NCBI GenBank assembly: GCA_002339135.1
Contig: DDJR01000029.1
Coordinates: 89,705 to 108,538 of the forward strand
Origin: Flavobacteriales bacterium UBA2619
GTDB taxonomy: Bacteria; Bacteroidota; Bacteroidia; Flavobacteriales_D; Sanyastnellaceae
DNA length: 18,834 nucleotides
Direction: 5' to 3'
Every line of letters begins with the position of its first letter. Positions within the stretch are counted from its first letter, which is position 1. Positions 6,398 through 14,963 of the stretch are shown in pieces. A program made the translations under genes and the position numbers. A model generated the notes under the pieces. The model was not told the origin of the DNA. It did not search any database and saw nothing but the letters and a program-made list of their open reading frames with translations.

Positions 6398-7657
6398 ATG
6401 AAAGCAAGGGCCTATTTTATTTTATTTCTCGTCACATTGTTGGCTTGTAAGTATGGGGTTTCTGCTCAATATACCATGCCGTTTGAGGAGCTACCTCATG
6501 AAGGCACATGGCTTCAATGGCCTCATGACCATACTTATGGGGCAGGCGCTTCTGACTTCGAACCAGCATGGATCCAGATGACAGTCGCCTTGGTTGATGC
6601 CGAGAGAGTGCACATTGTAGCGTATGATAATGTGCATAGAAATCACATTGTAAATCTGTTAGAGGCCTCTGAAGTAGATATGTCTTCTGTAGATTTTGTG
6701 ATTGCTGAAAATGATGACTTTTGGGTCAGAGACAATGGGCCCATTTTTGTTTATGACTCTGATGCCAATTTAACAATTTTAGATTGGGGTTTTAATGGTT
6801 GGGGGGGGAATGCCCCTTTTGAGCTTTGTGATGATGTTCCCATCGCTGTTGCGGACTCTCTCAATATACCTATTCTTGATCTCAGTGCAATGGTACTAGA
6901 GGGCGGAGCTTTTGAGATTGATGGGTACGGAACATTTATGGCTACCAGAACATCTATCACTGGTCCAGATAGGAACCCCAATTTGTCAGAATCTCAAATA
7001 GAAGAATATCTGGGTCAGTACTTGGGTGTGTCCAATTTCGTATGGTTGGACGGACAAGCCGGCGGTTTGGATGATATCACCGATCAGCACATTGATGGTT
7101 TTGCACGATTCCATGGAAACAACACTATCGTTACCCTAAACCACACTGATCAAGCGTATTGGGGAGTCTCATTTTCGGACAGAACAATTATTAACAATGC
7201 TATCAATACTGAGGGTGTCCCATTTGAGATTGTTCATTTGCCGTTAACGGTGAATGATGTGGTTACAACATGGGGTGAATCTGTTGGATATCGAGCAAGC
7301 TACACGAACTATTATATTGCAAACGGTGTGGTTTTAGTACCCAACTTTGATGACCCCAATGACGAAGTCGCAAATGGCATTGTGAGCGCACTGTATCCAA
7401 ACAAAAATGTGGTAGGCATTGATTGTCGCAATATGTTGTTTGTTGGTGGAATGGTTCACTGCGTCACACAGCAACAGCCCATCGGAGAAATTAACACATC
7501 GGTTCAGCAGTTGGGCTTAGCCGGTGATCCAAATCACCTCGGAAAGTTGCTTTGTGTATATGACTTGTTGGGTCGTGAAGTTGAACATCCAGTGCAGGGT
7601 GTCGCTTATCTTTTTCGCTACGAAAACGGAGAGGTTAAGAGATTGATAGCTGACTGA
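6398..7657 (+). CDS. Exported agmatine deiminase / peptidylarginine deiminase family protein
   Basis: This 419-residue guanidine-modifying enzyme of the agmatine deiminase/bacterial peptidylarginine deiminase family hydrolyses a guanidino group to ureido plus ammonia. The catalytic set is visible: D112 in FWVRDNGP, H231 and D233 in DQHIDGF, N304 in SYTNYYIANG and nucleophile C355 in GGMVHCVTQQQP. DWGFNGWGGN (129-138) looks more like agmatine deiminases than the Porphyromonas peptidylarginine deiminase. Unlike cytoplasmic agmatine deiminases it has a signal peptide (about 1-24, ending SAQ); LLAC at 14-17 could also be read as a lipobox. The C-terminal extension (about 362-419), ending VYDLLGREV...YLFRYENGEVKRLI, resembles the last strands of type IX secretion sorting domains, though the usual YPNP opening is absent. 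It starts 23 nt after the receptor, with no terminator between, so it may share its transcript. Substrate is unknown. Confidence 0.85.
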   Translation: MKARAYFILFLVTLLACKYGVSAQYTMPFEELPHEGTWLQWPHDHTYGAGASDFEPAWIQMTVALVDAERVHIVAYDNVHRNHIVNLLEASEVDMSSVDFVIAENDDFWVRDNGPIFVYDSDANLTILDWGFNGWGGNAPFELCDDVPIAVADSLNIPILDLSAMVLEGGAFEIDGYGTFMATRTSITGPDRNPNLSESQIEEYLGQYLGVSNFVWLDGQAGGLDDITDQHIDGFARFHGNNTIVTLNHTDQAYWGVSFSDRTIINNAINTEGVPFEIVHLPLTVNDVVTTWGESVGYRASYTNYYIANGVVLVPNFDDPNDEVANGIVSALYPNKNVVGIDCRNMLFVGGMVHCVTQQQPIGEINTSVQQLGLAGDPNHLGKLLCVYDLLGREVEHPVQGVAYLFRYENGEVKRLIAD

Positions 7658-8366
7658 AATCCCGTACTTTTTCCAGTACAGTTCCAAGAATGACAAGATC
7701 TGCTCCTGCTTCCCAGGCTTTTTCGATTCCTTCATAATTAAGAATCCCACCACCGACAATGATGGGCACATCAACTGCTTTTCGAACTGCGGAGACTACT
7801 TCAGGAGGAATACTATTTCCAGCGCCACTTCCAGCATCAAGATAAACGGCTTGCATTCCAAGTAAAACCGCTGCTGAAGCAGTCGCTACAGCTAATTCTG
7901 GTTTTGCAGATGGAATGGGTAAGGTTTGAGTTATATACGCTGCTGTAGTAAGAGGGCCATCTCCAACCAACAAATACGCAGTGGCTACAGTTTCAATGTC
8001 CATTTTCATAATGAGTGGAGCCGCTTCTACGTGGCGGCCGATTAAAAGATCTGCATTTCGCCCACTTACTAGGCTCAGGAATAGAAGAACATCTGCATGT
8101 TCAGTAACCTGCTCTGGTGAGCCTGGGAAAAGAACAACGGGTAAACGAGTCTGTTTCTGAGCAGCTTTCACGAGATCTTCGGTATTTCCTGATGACAAGT
8201 GACTTCCTCCAATGAGAATGTCGGATGCTCCAGACTGCTCAATTTCTTTCAGCCAATTGTGTAATTCTATACCGTTGGGTGTTTTGTCAGGGTCGAGCAA
8301 CACGGCAAACCTTTTTTCACCATTGCGCATGCTGGCTTGAAGATTTGCTAACCAATTCTTATTCAT
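7635..8366 (-). CDS. pcrB: Geranylgeranylglyceryl/heptaprenylglyceryl phosphate synthase family protein (PcrB-like)
   Basis: This TIM-barrel prenyltransferase family joins a polyprenyl diphosphate to sn-glycerol-1-phosphate, making an ether lipid precursor. Motifs in 243 residues are AVLLDPDK (21-28), LIGGSHLSSG (51-60), VVLFPGSPEQV (77-87), YLDAGSGAGN (175-184), IIVGGGI (202-208) and GADLVILGTVLE (221-232), all typical. Bacteroidetes carry a family group of this type; the prenyl chain length used cannot be read from the sequence by eye. The chosen start (8366) gives an ATGA overlap with the stop of the upstream hydrolase, implying translational coupling; an ATG at 8387 would add seven residues. 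The 3' end overlaps the deiminase gene tail-to-tail by 23 bp. Confidence 0.9.
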   Translation of the reverse strand: MNKNWLANLQASMRNGEKRFAVLLDPDKTPNGIELHNWLKEIEQSGASDILIGGSHLSSGNTEDLVKAAQKQTRLPVVLFPGSPEQVTEHADVLLFLSLVSGRNADLLIGRHVEAAPLIMKMDIETVATAYLLVGDGPLTTAAYITQTLPIPSAKPELAVATASAAVLLGMQAVYLDAGSGAGNSIPPEVVSAVRKAVDVPIIVGGGILNYEGIEKAWEAGADLVILGTVLEKVRDFSQLSIS

Positions 8367-9256
8367 TTTGCTTCTTGTATGGCCCATTTTATCTCATTTA
8401 CTATAGATCTATGTCTCATTACATGTCCACTCGAGACTACAAGGAAGTGAGCTCCTTCTGTCGTTTTTTTAAGTGAATTCCGCAAAGGTTTAGACCAACT
8501 GAAAGGTATGATTTTATCTCTCCTTCCAAAAATAAAATATATCTTTTTTTCTGGAGTGATATTTTCATGAATCGTCTTTGATAATTTGTTTTTATTTGGC
8601 CAAAATAATTGATGTGCGGCCCATGAAAATGCAACCCTTCGTCTTATTTCAGGTGTGTTAGTATGGTAGATGCCAAAACGATGTTTGTGCTGGGAAATGA
8701 GTCTCATAGACCTCAGGTTGTCAATTAGCCACCTGTTTAACTCTGGATTTTTATCGATTAACCTCCAGCAGTATTTCCCCAATCTTGTGTTCACTACAAA
8801 TCGATAGAGGTTGCCCATTTTTAACCCATCGGGAGCTAATACGATGATTTGTGAGAATTTCCAAGGAAATTTCTCAAACAAAGTAAGTGCAATTCTACTT
8901 CCCATTGAGTAGCCTAAAAGAACAAGTTTTATATTTTCTGGTGTTGCAAAATTCAACGAAATGTAGGATTCAATAGCTTGAATTAAGACGGAGGGCTTTA
9001 GCGCTTCATCCAGATTTTTCGGTGCTATAGGTGTGCTTCTTTCATGGTGAAGTAGGCTAACAGAGAGCATCGCAGTAGTCTCTTCAAACAAAGGACTAAA
9101 GTTGAACATTTCTTTCGAATTCCGATCAAAACCATGAAATGCCACAACAATTGTTTTTGATAAATGCAAGTTATCACCACCTCTGATCCAGCCGCCAAAA
9201 CGCCATCCTCGGTATTCCCATTCAATAGGTTGTTCAATTGTTACAAGTGATGCCAT
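8363..9256 (-). CDS. Alpha/beta-hydrolase fold protein
   Basis: This 297-residue protein has no signal peptide, so it is probably cytoplasmic. The alpha/beta hydrolase pattern is clear: the oxyanion HG motif in VVAFHGFDRN (37-46), nucleophile elbow GYSMGS with S117, acid D247 in FGRRDKIIP, and H278 in SSGHVMRH. The lid region (about 150-235) is rich in Arg, Lys and Trp. Substrate is not known. Its stop overlaps the start of the PcrB-like gene by 4 nt (ATGA), so the two are likely co-translated, and a role with prenyl or ether lipids is a reasonable guess from context only. The start ATG at 9256 is the first ATG after the 169-bp divergent spacer to carB. Confidence 0.85.
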   Translation of the reverse strand: MASLVTIEQPIEWEYRGWRFGGWIRGGDNLHLSKTIVVAFHGFDRNSKEMFNFSPLFEETTAMLSVSLLHHERSTPIAPKNLDEALKPSVLIQAIESYISLNFATPENIKLVLLGYSMGSRIALTLFEKFPWKFSQIIVLAPDGLKMGNLYRFVVNTRLGKYCWRLIDKNPELNRWLIDNLRSMRLISQHKHRFGIYHTNTPEIRRRVAFSWAAHQLFWPNKNKLSKTIHENITPEKKIYFIFGRRDKIIPFSWSKPLRNSLKKTTEGAHFLVVSSGHVMRHRSIVNEIKWAIQEAK

Positions 9257-9310
9257 TGTGCAAAGTAATAAACTGTGGAAAAAGTGATGTCATTTTTTTA
9301 AATAGTTTGA

Positions 9311-9340
9311 TTGAAGTCACTCTGTGATAACGTAAATTTA
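9311..9340 (+). promoter_or_regulatory. Possible Bacteroidetes promoter for carB
   Basis: TTG (9311-9313), a 19-bp spacer and TAAATTTA (9333-9340) give 7 of 8 matches to the -7 consensus TANNTTTG, with a -33-like TTG at suitable spacing. A leader of about 80 nt would follow. The 169-bp spacer 9257-9425 separates divergent genes, so it must hold promoters for both; none convincing was found for the hydrolase. Nine A residues (9417-9425) directly precede the carB ATG, the A-rich kind of start region common in Bacteroidetes. Confidence 0.35.
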
Positions 9341-9425
9341 CACCGGTTATAGTCATCAATGTCATACTTAACTGGACGCTTTTTGAATAGAGAAATTTAT
9401 TTAAAACCGACCAGATAAAAAAAAA

Positions 9426-12245
9426 ATGCCCAAAGATTCAAGCATAAAGTCGGTACTTATTATCGGCAGCGGACCAATTGTGATTGGCCAAGCGTGTGAA
9501 TTTGACTACAGTGGCTCCCAGGCTTCTCGTTCTCTAAGAGAAGAAGGGATTGAAGTGACTCTGATTAACAACAACCCCGCCACCATCATGACTGATCCAG
9601 TTATGGCGGATTTTGTTTACCTCGAATCCCTGGAGCCAGAATCAATTGTTAAGATTCTGGAGAAGCACCAAATTGATGCGGTCCTCCCAACGATGGGTGG
9701 TCAAACTGCGCTCAATCTTGCAATCAAATGTGATGAAATGGGCATTTGGGAAGAGTTTGGGGTTAAAATCATTGGCGTTGATATTGCAGCTATTGAAATC
9801 ACGGAAAATCGTGAGAAGTTTCGACTTCTCATGGAGGAAATCGATATCCCCATGGCCCCTCAAGCCACTGCAAAAAGTTTTCTTGAAGGGAAGGGGATTG
9901 CACAGAAATTTGGCTATCCACTTTGTATCCGCGCAAGTTTTACGTTAGGTGGTGCTGGTGCTGCAGTTGTGCATACAAAAGAAAACTTTGAAGACAAGCT
10001 TACTTCAGGACTTCACAAATCACCCATTCATGAAGTGATGATTGACAAAGCTCTGCTCGGGTGGAAGGAATTCGAATTGGAGCTCTTGCGTGATTCTAAC
10101 GACAACGTTACCATTGTTTGTTCTATCGAAAATATGGATCCCATGGGAATTCATACTGGAGATTCGATCACGGTAGCTCCTGCCATGACTCTGTCGGATA
10201 AGACTTACCAAAGGATGCGCGATATGGCGATTCACATGATGCGAAGCATTGGTGAATTTGCGGGTGGGTGCAATGTCCAATTTGCAGTTTCCCCTGATGA
10301 AAATGAGGATATTATTGCTATTGAAATTAATCCAAGGGTCTCGAGGTCATCAGCGCTTGCTTCTAAAGCAACAGGTTATCCCATTGCAAAGCTTGCAGCA
10401 AAACTTTCAATTGGGTATCATTTAGATGAATTAAAGAATACCATCACTGGTTCTACATCGGCGATGTTTGAACCCACTTTAGATTATGTGGTGGTAAAAA
10501 TACCACGTTGGAATTTCGATAAGTTTCCTGGTACAGACAGAAGGTTGGGTCTTCAAATGAAGTCAGTTGGTGAAGTGATGGCCATCGGCAGTTCTTTTCA
10601 AGAAGCACTTCAAAAAGCATGTCAATCTCTAGAAATTAAGAGAAATGGCTTGGGCGCTGATGGGAGAGAATTGCGAGACCATGACGCTATTATGGAAAGT
10701 CTTAACAATCCGTCTTACAACAGACTCTTTCACATCTACGACGCATTTAAGTTGGGTGTTCCCTTTTACAAAATTCACGAATCCACACAGATCGACCCTT
10801 GGTTCCTCAGACAGATAGAGGCTTTACTCATGCTCGAAAATGATGTTGAAAAACATTCGATTGAGACCTTGCCTAAATCTCTTTTGATGGAAGCCAAGCG
10901 AAAGGGATATGCTGACAGACAAATTGCACACCTGTTAAAATGTCTAGAAAGTGAAGTGAACGAGAAGCGCAGAAAAGAAAACATAAACAGGGTCTACAAA
11001 TTGGTAGATACATGTGCAGCGGAATTCCCTGCACTAACTCCATATTATTACTCAACATTTGAAGAATCAGAAAACGAAAGTGTCAGTTCTGATAAGAAAA
11101 AAGTCATCGTTCTCGGCAGTGGACCCAATAGAATAGGACAGGGGATTGAGTTCGATTACTGCTGTGTTCACGGAGTTCTGGCAGCAAAAGAATGCGGTTA
11201 TGAAACGATTATGATCAATTGCAATCCTGAAACTGTTTCTACTGATTTCGACACTGCAGACAAGCTTTATTTTGAGCCGGTTTTCTGGGAACATATTTAT
11301 GACATTATTCTTCACGAAAATCCGATTGGAGTTATTGTTCAGTTGGGTGGCCAAACAGCCTTAAAGCTTGCCGAGAAGTTAGACCGCTACAACATCCCTG
11401 TTCTGGGCACATCTTACAAAGCACTTGACCTAGCTGAGGACAGAGGAAGCTTTTCAACACTGCTTAAAACGGAGGGAATTCCCTATCCCAAGTTCGGCGT
11501 GGTAGAAAACGCTGACCAAGCGGTTGATCTTTGCCGCGAACTTGGATTCCCCTTACTTGTTCGCCCTTCATATGTGTTGGGAGGGCAAAAAATGAAAATT
11601 GTCATCAATGAAGAAGATTTAGAAAATCACGTGATTGATATTCTAAAGCACATGCCTGAAAACCAAATCCTTTTAGATCATTTCCTCGAAGGTGCTGTGG
11701 AGTGTGAGGCAGATGCTATTTGTGATGGGGATCAGGTGAGAATCATAGGTATTATGGAACACATCGAGCCAGCAGGAATTCATTCAGGTGACAGCTATGC
11801 ACTTCTTCCTCCATTTAATTTAGGGGATCTTGTGATTCAAAAAATCAAAGATTATACAGAAAGAATTGCCATGGCCTTGGAGACCAGAGGTCTGATTAAT
11901 GTTCAGTTTGCTGTTAAAGATGATGAGGTTTATATTATTGAGGCAAATCCACGCGCATCACGTACAGTGCCTTTTATCTCAAAAGCATATGGAGTTCCCT
12001 ATGTAAATCATGCAACGAAGGTGATGCTGGGTGAAGCAAAGCTCAAAGATCTACCGCATTCACCTCAACTGGAAGGATATGCTGTAAAAATACCTGTCTT
12101 TAGTTATGAGAAATTTCCTGATGTCAATAAAGAGTTGGGTCCCGAGATGAAATCTACTGGAGAAGGCATTCGTTTTATCAAAGACCTACGCGATCCGTTT
12201 TTTCGCAAGATTTATTCTGAACGCAACTTATATTTGAGCAAGTAA
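9426..12245 (+). CDS. carB: Carbamoyl-phosphate synthase large subunit
   Basis: CarB makes carbamoyl phosphate from bicarbonate, ammonia (delivered by CarA from glutamine) and two ATP, for pyrimidine and arginine synthesis in the cytoplasm. The two homologous ATP-grasp halves are plain: the first begins GSGPIVIGQACEFDYSGSQA (about 14-33), the second GSGPNRIGQGIEFDYCC (about 562-578), and each carries an EINPR or EANPR metal-binding motif (IEINPRVSRSSALASKATGYP; IEANPRASRTVPFISKAYGVP). A linker/oligomerisation region lies between. The protein ends at residue 939 right after the second synthetase half, with DLRDPFFRKIYSERNLYLSK. The roughly 130-residue C-terminal MGS-like domain that binds UMP and ornithine in the 1073-residue E. 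coli enzyme is absent. This shortness seems usual for Bacteroidetes CarB, so it is not a frameshift. carA is not in the window. Confidence 0.98.
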   Translation: MPKDSSIKSVLIIGSGPIVIGQACEFDYSGSQASRSLREEGIEVTLINNNPATIMTDPVMADFVYLESLEPESIVKILEKHQIDAVLPTMGGQTALNLAIKCDEMGIWEEFGVKIIGVDIAAIEITENREKFRLLMEEIDIPMAPQATAKSFLEGKGIAQKFGYPLCIRASFTLGGAGAAVVHTKENFEDKLTSGLHKSPIHEVMIDKALLGWKEFELELLRDSNDNVTIVCSIENMDPMGIHTGDSITVAPAMTLSDKTYQRMRDMAIHMMRSIGEFAGGCNVQFAVSPDENEDIIAIEINPRVSRSSALASKATGYPIAKLAAKLSIGYHLDELKNTITGSTSAMFEPTLDYVVVKIPRWNFDKFPGTDRRLGLQMKSVGEVMAIGSSFQEALQKACQSLEIKRNGLGADGRELRDHDAIMESLNNPSYNRLFHIYDAFKLGVPFYKIHESTQIDPWFLRQIEALLMLENDVEKHSIETLPKSLLMEAKRKGYADRQIAHLLKCLESEVNEKRRKENINRVYKLVDTCAAEFPALTPYYYSTFEESENESVSSDKKKVIVLGSGPNRIGQGIEFDYCCVHGVLAAKECGYETIMINCNPETVSTDFDTADKLYFEPVFWEHIYDIILHENPIGVIVQLGGQTALKLAEKLDRYNIPVLGTSYKALDLAEDRGSFSTLLKTEGIPYPKFGVVENADQAVDLCRELGFPLLVRPSYVLGGQKMKIVINEEDLENHVIDILKHMPENQILLDHFLEGAVECEADAICDGDQVRIIGIMEHIEPAGIHSGDSYALLPPFNLGDLVIQKIKDYTERIAMALETRGLINVQFAVKDDEVYIIEANPRASRTVPFISKAYGVPYVNHATKVMLGEAKLKDLPHSPQLEGYAVKIPVFSYEKFPDVNKELGPEMKSTGEGIRFIKDLRDPFFRKIYSERNLYLSK

Positions 12246-12260
12246 TAACAAAGAGTCCCG

Positions 12261-12452
12261 ATGTTGAAGAGTATATTTTATATTGTTGTGGTTTGGATTG
12301 TTTGGCGATGGCTAGACAGGATGTTTGGTAGAAAACAACGCCCTGTAAATCTGAACGATCGTCATCAATCACCACCAAGTAAATCGAGTCCTAAAAAACC
12401 CAATGACGATCGAATCGGTGATTATGTTGAGTTTGAGGAGGTCGAAGAATAA
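12261..12452 (+). CDS. Small single-pass membrane protein, DUF4834-like
   Basis: This 63-residue protein has one N-terminal membrane helix (about 4-20, rich in Ile, Val and Trp), then a basic stretch (RWLDRMFGRKQRP), a Pro/Ser/Lys-rich linker and an acidic end GDYVEFEEVEE. This layout, with a final G-[DE]-Y-[VI]-[DE]-[FY]-E-E motif, matches small Bacteroidetes proteins called DUF4834, whose function is unknown. The charge pattern predicts that the tail lies in the cytoplasm. It begins 15 nt after carB and is followed 30 nt later by the YfhO-like gene. Family assignment is from memory of the motif; that it is a real gene is supported by spacing and composition. Confidence 0.72.
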   Translation: MLKSIFYIVVVWIVWRWLDRMFGRKQRPVNLNDRHQSPPSKSSPKKPNDDRIGDYVEFEEVEE

Positions 12453-12482
12453 TACTAATCTCCTACTTGTTATCTTGCTCCC

Positions 12483-14963
12483 ATGCATAAAATTCTTCCA
12501 CACGCGATAGCTGTTTTGCTTCTTTTTTGCATTTCTGCAGCCTTTTATTCCCCTGCTTTTATCAAAGGAGAAAGAATGCTTCAAGGAGACACTGTTAATT
12601 TTAAAGGAATGTCTCATGAGGCGAAGAGCTACAGTGAGATGTTGGATTCGAAAGAGCTGCCGTCTTGGACAGACAGCATGTTCTCGGGGATGCCCACAAC
12701 CCAAATAACCGGCAGTGGATTTACTTCTCTTCCAAAACTTATTTGGTTGTTCCTGAAATTGTTTATGTCGCCAGAGATTATGACTTTATTTATGGCGATG
12801 CTCGCAGGTTATGTCCTAGCTCTTTGTCTGAAAGCCCCTCCTTGGATTGCCTTTATAGTGGGCGCAACTTATGGTTTGGCCTCTGTAAACATCCTCTATC
12901 TTTCAGCAGGTCATGCGACCAAGGTGAGAGCCATTTCTGTTATGCCTGGAGTTTTAGGGGGTGTCGTAGCTGCATTTAGGGGAAGACGGGCTATGGGCGT
13001 AGGAGTTTTCACGTTATTTCTCTCGATTCATTTGTTTGCAAACCACCTTCAGATGACGTATTACTTGCTGTTTCTAATAGCTTTTGTAGGTGTTTCCGAA
13101 GTCATATTGATGTCTCGGAAAAGTTCTAGAAAGCAAGCATTTCACACGTCTTTGATTTTGCTGGCTGGCGGATTTTTTGCCATTCTACCTCAATCAGCTG
13201 AACTTGCATTAACACAAAATTACGCACACCATACAACACGAGGTGAGTCTGTTTTGTCGGATGATTCGGGAAGTCAAGATGCGGTTGATGCGGGTTTGTC
13301 AGAAGACTATATTTTTGAATACAGCATGTCTCGTGGTGAGTGGTTGTCTATGGTGATTCCTAATATAAAGGGAGGAGGTGACCAATTGTATTGGGGTGAG
13401 CAAAGGTTTAGCGGGGGAGCTTTTTACTTTGGAGCAATTGCTTTTGCTTTGATGCTGGCGTTCTTCTTTGTCGGGCGAGATCCGCTTAGATACCCCCTGA
13501 TTCTTATTTCTTTGATTGCAGTCATTCTTTCCTGGAGGGAAGCATCTTTCTTGTCAGATTTTTTCATCAACCACGTACCACTATTTAATAAATTTCGAGA
13601 CACGAAAATGATGCTTGTCCTTGTTCAGGTTGCGGTTGCTGCTGGAGGAGCCTTGGCATTAAAAGAAATGTGGGAAGATGCTTCAACTGGAAGATGGAAA
13701 CCATGGGTGTTTTCTCTTTTGGGGATTTCGGCTTGTTTATGTGTTTTCTATCTATTTCCCACAACATTCTTTGATTTCACTTCCAGTATCAGGCCTGATC
13801 AAGCTTTAATTCAGCTCGGTAAACAAAGTGTTACACAATTGCGAATCGATCTATTTCAAGTCGATGTTTTGCGATCTCTTGGGTTAATTATTGTTGCAGC
13901 AGCTGCATCTTTTTGCATTCTTAAAGGCCTTTTAGACAAGAGAATCGTTGTTTCAATACTTGCTGTTGTGATGATTTCTGAATTGGCTTTGGTGGATAAA
14001 AGATATCCTGTCAAATGGGTTGATTCATTCGAGGCTCTCTATCCGTTTGAGCCCAATGCTTCCGACCTTGCCATTCTTAAAAGTGAATCAGAGAATGTAA
14101 GTGGATTTGCAGAACTAGAGGCCAAGCATCTAGCTGTTGCGGAAGAAAAGCTTGGACATAAACTTTCACGACGTCATGCCAAAGCAAGTTTTGCAGCTTC
14201 TTTTGCAGCATTAAACGCATTGACTCATTATCGCGTGCTCGATTGGGGAAACCCTTTTAACGATGCACGCACATCCTATTTTCACAAATCTATTGGAGGT
14301 TATCATGGTGCTAAACTCCGAAGATATCAGGATTTTATAGATAAGGTTCTTGTTCCAGAAAGAAGCGAATTTGCCTCCGTTGCTGGTTCTTCAGGTGTTG
14401 GTTTGGCGATGTCTACTCTCAAGTCTTTGACGATGCTCAACACCAAGTACATTGTTCTACCGGGTGCAGAAACTCCATTGCTTCTTCCTGGCGCACTTGG
14501 ACCTGCTTGGGTCACACATAAGATTGCTTGGGTAGATTCTCCAGAATCTGAAATCGAACGTATTCGAAATGTAGATCTTGGATCAACAGCAATTGTTAGT
14601 AGAGAGTTTGAATCTATCATATCTTATGAATCCTCTGAGACTGAAGCGAAGTCAAATGTTACATTGTTGAACTATCACCCAGAAGGATCGGTCTATAAAA
14701 CCCAGTCTGAGAAGGATGGCATCTTGGTGATCAGTGAGGTTTGGTATGGCGAGGGTTGGACAGCTTATGTTGACGGTGAGGAAACCCCCTTATTCAGAGC
14801 GAATTATATTTTGCGAGCTTTAGAGCTTCCTAGTGGTGAGCATACTGTGGAGTTAAAATTTGAATTGCCGGGAAGAAAGTTAGCCGGGCTTGTCAATGGG
14901 ATAGGAAGTCTTCTGCTTGTAATGTTTTTACTGAGCACGGTATTTTATGCATTCAAAAAATGA
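12483..14963 (+). CDS. YfhO family multi-pass membrane protein
   Basis: This 826-residue inner-membrane protein has a large hydrophobic core of many helices, a soluble C-terminal domain outside the membrane, and a final helix (about 800-823). Family-like parts are LQGDTVNFKGMSHEAKSY near the N-terminus, LYLSAGHATKVRAISVMPGVLGG and FANHLQMTYYLLF in the membrane region, and the C-terminal WYGEGWTAYVDGEETPLFRANYILRALELPSGEHTVELKF. YfhO proteins belong to the GT-C-like group of polyprenyl-phosphate-dependent glycosyltransferases; in Gram-positive bacteria one glycosylates lipoteichoic acid. The acceptor here is not known. The stop codon overlaps the start of the next gene by 4 nt (ATGA), so the GNAT/FemAB-like protein is probably a functional partner in envelope or glycan modification. 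Confidence 0.88.
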   Translation: MHKILPHAIAVLLLFCISAAFYSPAFIKGERMLQGDTVNFKGMSHEAKSYSEMLDSKELPSWTDSMFSGMPTTQITGSGFTSLPKLIWLFLKLFMSPEIMTLFMAMLAGYVLALCLKAPPWIAFIVGATYGLASVNILYLSAGHATKVRAISVMPGVLGGVVAAFRGRRAMGVGVFTLFLSIHLFANHLQMTYYLLFLIAFVGVSEVILMSRKSSRKQAFHTSLILLAGGFFAILPQSAELALTQNYAHHTTRGESVLSDDSGSQDAVDAGLSEDYIFEYSMSRGEWLSMVIPNIKGGGDQLYWGEQRFSGGAFYFGAIAFALMLAFFFVGRDPLRYPLILISLIAVILSWREASFLSDFFINHVPLFNKFRDTKMMLVLVQVAVAAGGALALKEMWEDASTGRWKPWVFSLLGISACLCVFYLFPTTFFDFTSSIRPDQALIQLGKQSVTQLRIDLFQVDVLRSLGLIIVAAAASFCILKGLLDKRIVVSILAVVMISELALVDKRYPVKWVDSFEALYPFEPNASDLAILKSESENVSGFAELEAKHLAVAEEKLGHKLSRRHAKASFAASFAALNALTHYRVLDWGNPFNDARTSYFHKSIGGYHGAKLRRYQDFIDKVLVPERSEFASVAGSSGVGLAMSTLKSLTMLNTKYIVLPGAETPLLLPGALGPAWVTHKIAWVDSPESEIERIRNVDLGSTAIVSREFESIISYESSETEAKSNVTLLNYHPEGSVYKTQSEKDGILVISEVWYGEGWTAYVDGEETPLFRANYILRALELPSGEHTVELKFELPGRKLAGLVNGIGSLLLVMFLLSTVFYAFKK

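Noticed and set aside
9257..9275. A TTACTTTG sequence on the minus strand as -7 box for the hydrolase gene
   Set aside because: It misses the consensus A and lies only a few bases from the start codon, leaving no room for a leader.
12120..12245. Possible frameshift or premature stop truncating carB
   Set aside because: The frame is intact, ends at a natural domain boundary and is followed by a normally spaced gene; no remnant of an allosteric domain follows.
12369..12704. A 111-codon minus-strand open frame spanning the DUF4834-like and YfhO-like genes
   Set aside because: It crosses two plausible plus-strand genes and their spacer and has no domain features.
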